Of a DNA stretch of 64,000 nt, positions 1-11,400 are shown one piece after another. Position numbers and translations under genes: made by a program. The stretch is from Micractinium sp. NFX-FRZ (taxonomy: Eukaryota; Chlorophyta; Trebouxiophyceae; Chlorellales; Chlorellaceae): NCBI GenBank assembly GCA_029339195.1, contig JAPTJF010000296.1, positions 1 through 64,000 of the forward strand. Reading direction: 5' to 3'. The notes beneath the pieces are model-generated. The model was not told the origin of the DNA. It worked only from the letters and a program-made list of their open reading frames with translations, and did not search any database. Every line of letters begins with the position of its first letter. Position 1 is the stretch's first letter.

Positions 1-275
1 AAAGTGGGGAAATGCATTCTGCGCCTGCAGGAAACGTCGGGAACAATGTCGGGAATTTGGGTCGGATCCACTAGTGCCGCCTGAGCTGCCAGCTGGGCTG
101 AGTCGGGTGCTCACCGCCGTCACCCCAGGCTCCATCCCTGAATGCATGCACCGCCCGGCACTTGCTGTGCCACAGAGCCTAAACCAAGTAAGCCAAGGGT
201 ATGCGCCCCTGGCTGACCAACCGTCAAGTCACCCTGACCCCCTGCCACTACCGCTCCCTGCCTGCCTGCCTGCAG

Positions 276-2342
276 CTGCTTCAACCACGAAGTGGGTCGC
301 TTCGATGCCACGTACAGCAGCCTTGAAGGAGCACGCAAGGCTGGGCTGGGCCTTAAGGCTGGGCCGGCAGAGTGCAATGCCATCGGCTCGGCAAGTGGAT
401 TCATCTACGTGTCAACTTACCTCTCCTATATCTGTCGGGCAAGTGCACACGCCAAGCCCACCCCACCCACCCCCGGCCCCCTGGCCGGGCATCACACACT
501 CACGCACACTGGCATCGCTGCAGGCGCCTGCTGCACTGCACGGCACGCTGCATGTGTGCACCGCCCGCCGCGTGGCGCCTGCTGCACAAGCGCTGCCTGC
601 TGCACAAACGCCAGCGGGCCCGCTCGCCGCACCCCCTTAAGCCCCACCCACCCCCACCCACCCATCGGGCTTACTGACTGCGGCACTCTCCGCCCAAACA
701 AGTGCACCATCGCCAGCACTATGAGACAGAACCAGCTTAGAGGGGATGCACTACCATGCAGTACCACCCATATGGCGGCTCACTGAAGAGGCACTGCCGC
801 TGCATGCTGCTCCGCCTGCTCCCGTGCCTGCAGTTTGACGGGGGAGGAGGAGGGGGGCGGACTTGGAAGGCACTGCTGGGTGGATTTCTGAAAGAGTACG
901 ACTGCCAGCAAGTGTACCGCCACGTGTGCCGGAAGTGTGACAAAAGCCTGAACAATTCGGTCATCCGGTGGTGGTGAGTGGGCAATCTTTGACATGCAGG
1001 CTCTGCTCACAGCCACGTGCCTGACCAGGCGGCGGATTCAGCAGCACTGGGCACGTCGGGCAGCCCTGAGGGTCCAGCCGGGCGGTCGGCGGCAGGGCTG
1101 AGCGCATGCAGCCCAGTTTTGATTGCACTCGCGGGCCACGGCCGTGCACATGCAGACGCCGCGAGCTGCCCAGCCGGCATGCGGTTGGTGCTGCACGCCC
1201 TGCACGCCCTGCATGCGCCGCACGCCCTGCCCCCACCCCCGACCCGCCTGCAGCCTGCCCTGCAGGGGCACCGCCCCGATTTGTGACGGGCAGTGCCCCC
1301 CTGGCTGGCGTCAACTCATGGGCGCCAGCAACGGCGTCCCCACTGAGCACGGCGAGCCCTGCCGCAACGGCGTCAAGGTGCTGTGCGCCCTGGACCGGCG
1401 CCCCAAGTGTGCCGGCTGCACCTGGCGATGGTGCGGGCCGCGGCTCTGCCCCTGCTGTTGTCCCTGCTGTTGCGCCTACCCCTGCTGTTCCTGCTGGTGC
1501 TGTTGCTGTTGCTGGTGCTAGTGCTGCTGATGCTGATGCTGGTGCTGCCGCCGCTGAGGCTGCCCACCCAGCTCCTGCTACCTCCTCTGCTGCTGCCCCC
1601 CCCCCCCCCTGCTGCTGCTGCGCCGGCGAACCCCCCGTAGGGGGGGGTTCGCCAGAACCCCTCAAATGGCGGGGGGGGAGGGCGCAGGGGGAGGGGAAAA
1701 GGAAAAAAAGGAAGAGAAAGGAAGGAGGGGAGGGAAGGGAGAAGGAGAAGGGGAGAAAGAGAGGGGAGAAGAGGGGAGAGGGAGGGGGAGAAGGAAGAAG
1801 GAAGAAGAGAAGAAAAGGAAGAAGAAAAGAAAGGGGGAAGAAGGAAGAAGGAAGGGAAAAAGGAGAGAGGGAAGGGGGGAGGAGGGGAGGGAAAGGAGAA
1901 GGGGAGAAAGGGAGGGGAGAAGAGGGGAGAGGGAGGGGGAGAAGGAAGAAGAGAAAAAGAAGAAAAAAGGGAAGAAGGGGGGGATGAAAGAAAGAGGGAA
2001 GGGGGGAGGAAGGGAGGGAAAGGAGAAGAGGGGGAGGGGAGGGAAGGGAGAAGAAAAGGAAAGGAAAAAGAGGGAAGAAAGGAGGGAAGAAAGAGAGAGG
2101 GAAGGGGGAAGGAAGGGAGGGAAAAGAGAAGGAGAAAGGGAGGGGAGAAGAGGGGAGAGGGAAGGGAAGGGAAAATATGAAGACACGGGCACAGGAAGAT
2201 GAAGAGGCACCCACCACTGACTGCCTGCCAGTACCAGTATTGAGTTACACATGGTGTTTCAGACTGAAGGAATGCCAAATGCAATGCACGGTTTGCGTTC
2301 AGCACATGTTTGTGTGTGTGTGTGTACTATTATTGCTGCTGC

Positions 2343-2408
<66 letters not shown>

Positions 2409-5400
2409 GTGCGGTACTTCTTCTCAGCCCGCTCTTGCTTTGCCTCCCAGCTGCGGAAGCCGGGACCCGCCTTCTTTGCCGCCCAGGCCGCGGCGTGGGG
2501 GCAATAATCTAGTGATGGGTGAGGGGGGACTAAGAGGAACGTGTTCTGCCCTTGGCTGTCAACACTGAGGTACCGGCATGCCCTGCAGTGCCGGTCTGTA
2601 CTCTTGCCGCCTGGGTTGCTGCCAGGTGCCTTGCGCTTGCGGCTGCTGCTGCCGCTTGCTGCTGCTGCTGCCGCTGCGTCGCCACCCTGCTGGGCTTGCT
2701 GTGGGGGCAGGCTCTGCGGTGGCAGCCCGTGCAGCAGTGGCTGCATTGGGCTGTACATGCCCAGCGTTTGCTGGCTGTACATGCCCAGCGCTTGCTGTGG
2801 GTGCAGGCTCTGCGGTGGCAGCCCGTGCAGCAGCGACTGCATTGGGTTGTACATGCCCAGGGCTTGCTGGCTGTACATGCTGCCCGGCGCCAGACCTGGC
2901 ACAGAGTACATCAGCTGGCTGCCCCCTCCTGCCGCCTGACCAGGGAACAGCAGCTGGCTGCCCCCGCCTGCTGCCGACATGAGTTGCTGGCTGGGATCAA
3001 TCATGAGGCCAGGCGCTAGCCCACATGCAGCAGACGCGTGCAGCGGCTGCAAGCCTGCTATGGGGAAGCTGAAGGCAAGAGCCCCACTGCCAGCTGGGGG
3101 CAGCATTGCTGCCGGCTGTGCCGCCGCTGCCACTGCTGGTAGTGCGGCCACAATGGCAGGCTGCTGTGCCGCTGGCGTGTCGTCAGCAGACGGCTGACTC
3201 TGACTGCCAGCGAGCGCTGACTGCACTGCCTGCGTAGACACCAGGTGGGCATGGTGTTGCTGTAAATGCAGAGCTTGCTTGCGGTGAATGGAGTTGCCAC
3301 TGCCCTCTGCCCGCAGCTGGTTCCGCTGTGCATTCCACTCCACCGCCATGTCTGAATAGCGCACCCCGCCTCGCGCACTAGAAAAGAGTGGGACAAGCTC
3401 ACTGAACATTGCCACCTCTGCTGCATTGCTGGGCGCCAGTGCACGTGGCGGGCTGTCCATGGCGCGCTGCCCACGGCCAAAGGACCCTGGCTTCCTCCGG
3501 TGCTGATAGATGGCCCGCTCAACCAGGGCCTGTTCTGCAGCTGTCAACTGCCCGCTCACCTGGGCATCACTATCCGGCAATGCTTCGCTGCTGGCTGGAG
3601 CGCTGGCGCTGGCAGGCTCTATGCCGGCGCTGGCAGGCTCTGTGGCGGCGCTGGCAGGCTCTGTGGCGGCGCTGGCAGGCTCTGTGGCGGCTGCTGCCTC
3701 CAGCTCTGCACGGAGGGAATAAAGGAGGGGTATAGGCACGTCAGCCAAGCATTCAGCACGTTGAATAACAGGGAGCACCACAAATGAAATGACAGCAGCA
3801 TGTGTTCATGCATGCATATGCCACATGTCAGCAATGCATGCGTACGCACCACCACGCATTCAAGCCCGAACCATACCTTGCTGTAGCTGTCGCGATGTCT
3901 CAGCCTGCGCCAGCTCAAAGCTGCGATCTAGCACATCCATTGAGCCCAGCACAGCATCCGCAAACCCTGGCGACCACCCTGGCGAGGCAGCAGCAGTTGC
4001 TGGCTGCTGCTGCTGCAGGCTGCTAGCCGCATCCGCTGCCGCCGCCGCAGCAGGTGCACCCGCTGCCGCAGCCGCCGCAGTAGCAGCAGCAGGCGCAGGC
4101 TGCCCCTGCTGGCTTGCAACCGCTGCCGCCACAGCTGCGGACGGCGGCAGCATGCTGCTGGCTGCCCTGACGCGTGCCGCGGGAGGTGGCATGCTGCTGG
4201 CCACACCCACACCTGCAGGCGCAGGCTGCCACTGCCGGCTGTTGCCATCAGCCGCTGCCACCGCAGCTGCCAACGGCGGCAGCATGTTGGAGGCAGCCCC
4301 TCCGCGGCGCGCAGGTGGCGGCATGCTTGCTGCTGCTGCCTGCAGTTGCAGCGGAACTGTGATCTGCATCTGCCGAATGAAGGCGGCGAGCTCTGCCTCT
4401 GCCTCAGATGGCATACGCAGCTGGCCATAGTCAATGCCAGACTCAGCATCATAGCTGCCGGCCTGCTGCTCTACCTCCTCGTCTGCTGCGATGCACGTCG
4501 CCGCTGAGGCAGCACTGCCGGCGGTGCTGGCAGCAGCAGCTGACTCGTACTGCAGCACGCCAGTGTCTGCTTTGTAGCCGCACTTGAACTCCATGCCCCG
4601 GAGGCACTCGTGTACGGTGGGGGCATCTGGGTAGGGCAGCGGTGTGCCCAGCAGGCGTGCTGCGTCGTTGGCGGCAGAGAGGAGCAGGTGGTTGCGTGTG
4701 CGATGGTTCTTCATGTCGCCATTTTTAATGGCAACAGCCGTGTTCCACCTGCGGGGACAGTGTGGGGAAGTAAGATAGAGGGGTGCCATGAGTGGGTGGG
4801 CTGAGTTGTCCCATGTGTGTGTGCATGCTCCGGCCCTGATGAAGGCCGTCGCTCGGCGCAGGGTGCAGCACAGTCTGCACGGCATAGCAGTCCGGCAGGA
4901 CCTGCGTGCTGGCACTGCCGGCTGCACCACCCAGCAGCTGCGACAGGTGGCCAAATGGCCCCATGGTGTTCGGCAGTTCAGCTGTAACTCATGACCTTGA
5001 CAGCCCATGTCACCACCCGCACCGCACACCTGTCAAGCGTTGCTATCATGCGGGCGTGGCCGGTGTCGATGTTGAGGTTGAAGCCGGGCACAGCATTCTT
5101 GAGCACGTTGTTAAAGCTCTCCAACTGGCTGCTGGTGCGCAGAGAGTCCCAATCCGTCACCACAGCATCATCACTGCCTTGGCTGTTGCCGATGCCGCCC
5201 CCGCTGCTGCCACCGCCGCCACTGCCGCCGCCCATGTTGCCAGCCTTCTTGCTGGACTTCCCGCTGCCAGCTATGCCGTCCTTGCCGCCACCGCTGCGCA
5301 CGTACATCTCCTCCACCTTGAAGGGGTCTGTAGCAAGAAAGGAGAACAACGAGTATTGGTACACAGTGATCAAGTCATTTGGGACCGGCAGGCGGGGGGC

Positions 5401-8400
5401 AGGCGGCATGCAGGCGGGGGCAGGAGGGAGGAATAAAAGGCGGCATGTGCCGTAGCCACTCAGGCTGTCAGCAATAACCGCCAATGCCGGCACCACCCCG
5501 CCCTCGGGCACCAGAGCTCAGCCAGCCACCCAAGCATGCAGCCGAAAAACAGCAGGCCGGTCAAAGTGAGACTCACCGGTAAGCACTCCAGAGGCTGCCA
5601 GGCAGGCCTGGCGGCGGTACACTTCCTCCAGCGCCGGCGTCACGATTGCCTTCTTGGTGATGGGGCACTGCATGATGCGCCACTTCTCCAGCAGGTCAAG
5701 CATGCGCTTCTCCACCAGTTTGCCCTCGTCGATGAACCTGCAGCGCGACAGCGGTTGAGGCGCACATACTGCTGTCAGCCAGAGCTGTCCAGCAGAGCAC
5801 AGCGCTGCTGCCACAGCACGGCCAGCACCGCATGGCCCAGCGCTGCTGCTAGCACAGCACGGCCACCACAGCATGGCCCAGCGCTGCTGTTGCACAGCAT
5901 GGCAACACCACCACAGCACGGGCCAGCGCTGCTGTCACAGCACGGGCAGCAGCGCTGCCACCACAGCACGGCCACCACAGCACGGTGCCACCACAGCGCT
6001 GCTAGCATAGCACGGCCAAACATGTGCCAGCACAGCAAGCTGCACCCACGTGCATCAGAGCTGCGTTTACCTGCGCCCGCGAGACTTGTAGTAGGCGCAG
6101 AAGTTGCGCCAGTGTGGCCCGCCCTCCTCCACGTCTGCAGGGGGGCGGGAATGGGCCAAGAAGTTTTGGTCAATCGGCACCATCAAAGTGCCCCGTAGCC
6201 TGGATGCTGCTGCATCTTGTGCGGTGCAGCAGCAGCAGGCAGCAGCGCAAAACAGTGCATGCGGCGCAGCTACACGGCTGCCTGCGCTTACCTGCAGCGC
6301 GTGCGATGCCGTTCTTCCTCATGTAGATGCCCCGCAGCAGCAGCCAGTCGTCCTTGTGGGCTGGCATGATGGCGAATGAGACGGCCAGCCGGAAAGCACC
6401 TGCAGCAACACAAGGGCACCAGTGAAAGTGCGGGTCATAAGATGCCCTCAAAAGGGACGACTCAAAACTTATTTTAGCTGCCACCCAGCTGATGCCAGCT
6501 GCAACCCACCGGCCAGCAAGGCGCTGGCTCAGGCATGCGCACCTGCCAGGGTGTTGGTGGGGTTCTCGCGCTCGATCACAGCGGCAATCCTGGCGTTCAA
6601 ATGGGAGGGGTCCTCTTTGCCCAGGGCGCCTGGCCAGATGCGGCGGAAGCCGGGCAGCATCCCGGCCACAGTATCCACCTGGAATATGGACGGCTGCTCG
6701 CCCTGGACCAGGTTGATCACCTCTCGCTTGCGCTGCATCACCTGCAAAAGTGGAGACGGGGAGCGGAGAGAGGCAGGGGCACAGTAGCAAGGGGTGAGCG
6801 CCAACGGCGCCAACAGCAGTGCGCCAACGGCAGCGCTGTGTAATCACCCTCTTGCCCTGCCTCGTGCTGTTATTTCAAACAAGCGCCCCAACAACCGTCA
6901 ACCGCATTCGAACGAGGTGTGCCCTTCCTGCTGTGGCATGTGACATGCACCTCGCCTGGTCTCAGTAGCCGACGCACCTCTGCATAGTCTCCCAGTCCCG
7001 TAGTTGTGCCTGCCACGATGAGGATGGCCTCCCGCTTGCAGTTCATCATCACCAGCGTAGCCTCTGCCACCTTGCGCCCAGTGGGGTCACGCACAGCCCT
7101 GGCAGGAATGGGCAAGACGGGGGCAAGAAAGGGACAAGTGTGGCAAGTGAGCAGCTGCAGCCCAGTGGTGGCAAGGGTCCTGAATGCCCTCCGAAACGCA
7201 GGAAGGCTGGCTGGCCTTGGGGCAGGATGGCCTGCCGGCCTGAGCTGCCAGGCCTGGGCAGCCTGCCTGCCTGGGCAGCCTGCCTGCCTGGGCTGGCATG
7301 GCTGGACTGGCGTGCCTGCGTTGGCTGGCATGGGGGCAGGCAGGCCAGCGGGCGTAGTGCGGAGACATGCACAGAAAGCTGCACGTTAGTAACTTACCTG
7401 TTGAACTTGTGGCAGAAGTCAGCCTTGCATATCCCCTTGGGGCAATCCTTCTGCGCCATGAGCAGCTCATACGTCTCCAGGCGCTGCCGCATCGCCGTCA
7501 TCACGAGCTCCTGCACGTACTGGGGGTGCCACACCTGCAGAACAAGGCAATTGTTGGGGGAGGGGAAGCAGGCAGAAGGGAGAAGGGCACCGCGTGTCAA
7601 CAAAGGGGGGTGGGGCTTTGCTGGAGCGGCTGGCACTACCGTGCACGTGCCTGCCTGCCTGGCAGCATGCAAGCATGCATGCTGCAGCAAGAGTGCCTTT
7701 TTGATCCCCTTGAGAGGTACCCACCTGAAGGCCAAGCCCCTCTGCGCTCCAGGCACCCTCAAGGTCGCTGAGGTCCTTCAGGCCGGGATACTTCTGCTGC
7801 TCGCTGCCAACCCCAAACGCATGCAGCGTGCGCTGCCCGCTAGAGCCAGCAACCTCCTGCGGCTGCCACTGCTGCTCCTTGTAGGCATGCACCCAGTGCA
7901 CCTGCCGCGCAATTTGTGCGACCAGTGCCGCCTGCTCTGAATTGAGCCAGCCAGCGAGCTCCTGCGGGCAGCGCAACAGCGGAATGCAACAATGCATTAC
8001 CCCTCTGCAAGTATGGAACACGTAGCGCAGCACTATCCTACCAGAAGCAGCAGAAATGCACTCTGTATAGAGGTGGTGGGCATGTAGCAAGCTTCCTGAT
8101 CCCCGTTCCGGGGCCGGCCGGCCGGCCGGGCGCCCCGCGACCCGAACCCAAGACCGAAGCTGGTGCGGCCTGCGGGCATGTTCGGCTCACCTGCCAGCTG
8201 GCCCCTGCCTCAAACTTCTCCACTAGTGACTCCACCATCTCCTTCTCCAGCCCACCCTTGCCCGTCAAGAGCATGAACAGCAGCTCCTCCACCATTTTCG
8301 CCGCCCGCGGGTTGCGCCGGTTGAGGGACGTCAGCATGCCCGGGCTGTTGGCACTGAAGCGCGTGCTCCGGTTGCCTGGCGCAGCTGCAGCATGTAGGTA

Positions 8401-11400
8401 CGTACAGGGGTGGCATGTGGAAGGCAGGGAAGTGCAGGCGCGGCGCAGGCAGGCAGGTGATCCCCAGCCGCTTGCTGCCCTGCTGCTGCCGCCGCCGCCA
8501 GTGCTACCCGCCGCCGCCAGTGCCGCCCCGCCTCACCTTTGGGGCACCCCTTGCACTCGTACTGGCAGACGGCCACCAAGATGGCGCCGCGAACGCGGCC
8601 AATGACTCGGTGCTTGTCATAGCGGTACTCCTTCACTGAGACGTTCACGCCGCTGCCGCAGGCCGGGCAGCATACTTTGTCTTGTGGGAGGCAGTCTGGG
8701 TCCCGTGTGTATTCTATAAAAGGCGGTTTGTGCAGCGCTAATACGCAGTAGGAGTGAGTGGCGTCGAAGACGTCCTCTGCTGTTCCCTCGCTGAGCAGGA
8801 TGTTTGCTGGGCGGGTCACAAGCACTGCAGCGCCCTTGACGTCTAGCTGAGCCTTCTGCTCCTTCAAACGCGCAACTATGTGGGGGTACCAGCGGCTGTT
8901 CTTGCCAAAAGAGGAGCCCTCTAGGTCGGCGGGCACTTCTGAGTGCGAGGCCATGCCCAAGGGCGCCAAAAGTGATTCACAAGCTAATAAACGAGTCGCT
9001 CTGGCGTGCGGGAAACATTGACCGGGAGTAGGGCGGGAGTCGCGTGCATGGGGCGCGGGAGTCGCAACTCCCGCGGGACTCCCGCACCCCCCCCAAGCGG
9101 GAGACCCCCGCCCCTGCTGCCTAGCTGTCTGCCTGTGCGCACACTACCCCTTCCGGCCCGCCCTAAAAGTGAGCTATGCCTGCACGTTCGCCTCCCCACA
9201 CGCTCAGGGACGGGACTGCCCCTGCTTGCCAAGTGGCTTGCGCGCCGGGCGAAAACATCATTGCCTATGATGCGTACGGCGACGGTCAGCCATGTATCGG
9301 TTATTACGGCGTCAAGTATCTGTGCGAAAAATGCGCGGTGCGTGGTGGTGGTGGGTGCATGCGTTGGTGGTATGTACCTCTTGCACTGCAGCATGTAGCC
9401 CAGCAGTGCTGCAGTGCCAGATGTGTGCCGCCATTTTGCAGCGGCACGGCACGCCAGCGGCAGGCAGGCGCCTGTCCCCTGGGAACCGAGTGGCTCAGCC
9501 AGCAGCGGATTAGGGTGTATCTGATGCATCCCATGGACCACTGGGGGCAGTAAGGAAAAGGAAATGTACTCCCTTAGGCGTGGGCTGACGAAACTGGGAC
9601 GTGGTAAAGGCCTCCTATCGGTAGGCTTCCGTTGGTTGCCCCCTCCTATCAAGTCCGAAGACTATCATACAGGGTATGACGTAACACGTCAATCCTTAAG
9701 AGGGCCCAGCTACGATGATTTAGCATTATCCTTCCGGCATAACCGTACCACTTGAGTAAAGTTATCAGCACGACTTGAACCCCGGTCTCCTAGCAGATAG
9801 CTTCGCATCGGTTACCACTACACTATCCTGTGGTGTCCCAGGGCGGGGGACTGGGGGCAGTACCCCAGCAGCACCCCCTGGGGGCAGTACCCCAGCAGTA
9901 CCCCTGCAGTCACCCTGCACTGTGCGCACATGATGAGGATGTGTGCCCTCGCCACGTGCACTGCAATGCCCTGCAGAGCCCTATCCTGGACCTGCCCCGC
10001 TGCACCACCCGCATCTGGGACCACGGCGACCCATGGTGAGCTGCTGGGGGTGCTGGGCTTCTGAGCTGCGCTTTGCCCGGCCTCTGCCTGCCTGCCTCCT
10101 TGCTTGCTGTCATGCCCGGCCCGCCTGCCTGCCTGCTTCCAGAAGTCCCAGCCCCTGTTGCCCTCCCCCTCTCCCGCCCGCCTCGTTGGCTGCAGGATTG
10201 GCACCGCCCCCGAGTGCCGCGGCGCCTGCCTGGTCGGCCAGCTGGTCGACGCGCTGTCGTACAACGCTGAGGGGGCACACCACACCTGCATGACCGGCTT
10301 CAAGTGTGAGTGGGCTGGTGGCGGGGCAGCAGGGCGGCACGGGCGGGCGTTCCGGCACGGCATGCTGTGTGTGCTGGCCCGCGCTGTGCCTGCTGACATG
10401 CGCCCTGTCCTCCATAATCAGCTGTGGTTTGGTCCAGCCAGGCAACATCCCTGGCTGCCCCCTTCTCATAAACTTTGTGCAATCTTGACTGTCTGCTCTG
10501 CCCCCCTGCCTCATGCAATCCTTGCAGACAAGTGAGTGGGCCACGCCAGCACCCCGGCTGTGCTGAGAGCCATGGGGTGTGTGTTCAGCTGAGCGAGGCA
10601 CTGAGGTGTGGCGGCCAGCTGGACTGTGCAGAGGGCTGGCCTTGCAGCCACCTGCACTCCACTCTGACACTGCCAGCAGGCATGGGGCAGCGGGAGGGGC
10701 CATGTGTGGTTCGAGCGGTGCACGTGCTTGCAGCCTGGTGTGCGGGCGTCAGTGCAGGACGCTGCTCAGCTGGGGCTGCCAGCATTGTCCGGTGTTGATG
10801 CTGGGACTGCGATCACCCAGCCGGGTGATTGCAACAGGTGATTGCATCCCAGCCCAGCCCAGCCCAGCCCAGCAGCACCCCTCTTGTCTGTTGATGTGTG
10901 CTGCAGGTGCAAGGACTGCCCCTACCGGAGTGGCCTCTCTTCCAGTGAGTACTTGGGTATTGCTTTGCTATCTGCGGCCAGCGTCTGCTGGCCGGGGCGT
11001 TGCGCCGTTGATGGGCGTTTGGGTGGCAGAGGCACTGCCGAGCAGCAGCACAGTCCCTGCAGTTCTCCCCTGTATGCGCCGCAGCCGCTTGCAACAACAG
11101 CATGCGCTGCCCTCCTCGCATCCCCTGACTGCCCGCCTGCCCGCCGCTGCTGTACTGCAGAGAGCGCGAACGCCACTGCTATCGCTTCCGCTGCTGCTGC
11201 CAGCGAGTGCAAAAGGGCAAAGTGCAGCCTGGCAGTGAAGGGGAAGCGCTGGCGGGGCACCGTGCTGGAGTCGCACCCAGTTGTGAGGAGCTATGACAAG
11301 TGCTGCGACCTGTGCAAGGCCTACGCCAGCCTGTGCAAGGTAGGCTCTTCAAGTCGTCACTGGCACAGCCCGAATTGTGTCTCAGCAGCACTGACAAGCA

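Noticed and set aside
961..2217. Long minus-strand open frame (418 codons), with others beside it
   Set aside because: It is the complement of the polypurine tract (Ser/Pro/Leu/Phe only) and has no protein-like composition.
7220..7345. CRISPR-like repeat/spacer array
   Set aside because: These are TGCC/CTGG simple repeats in an intron of a eukaryotic gene, with no regular spacers.
9771..9836. tRNA gene on the minus strand
   Set aside because: A and B boxes are present but the T stem and acceptor stem do not pair, so it is a SINE head or pseudo-tRNA.
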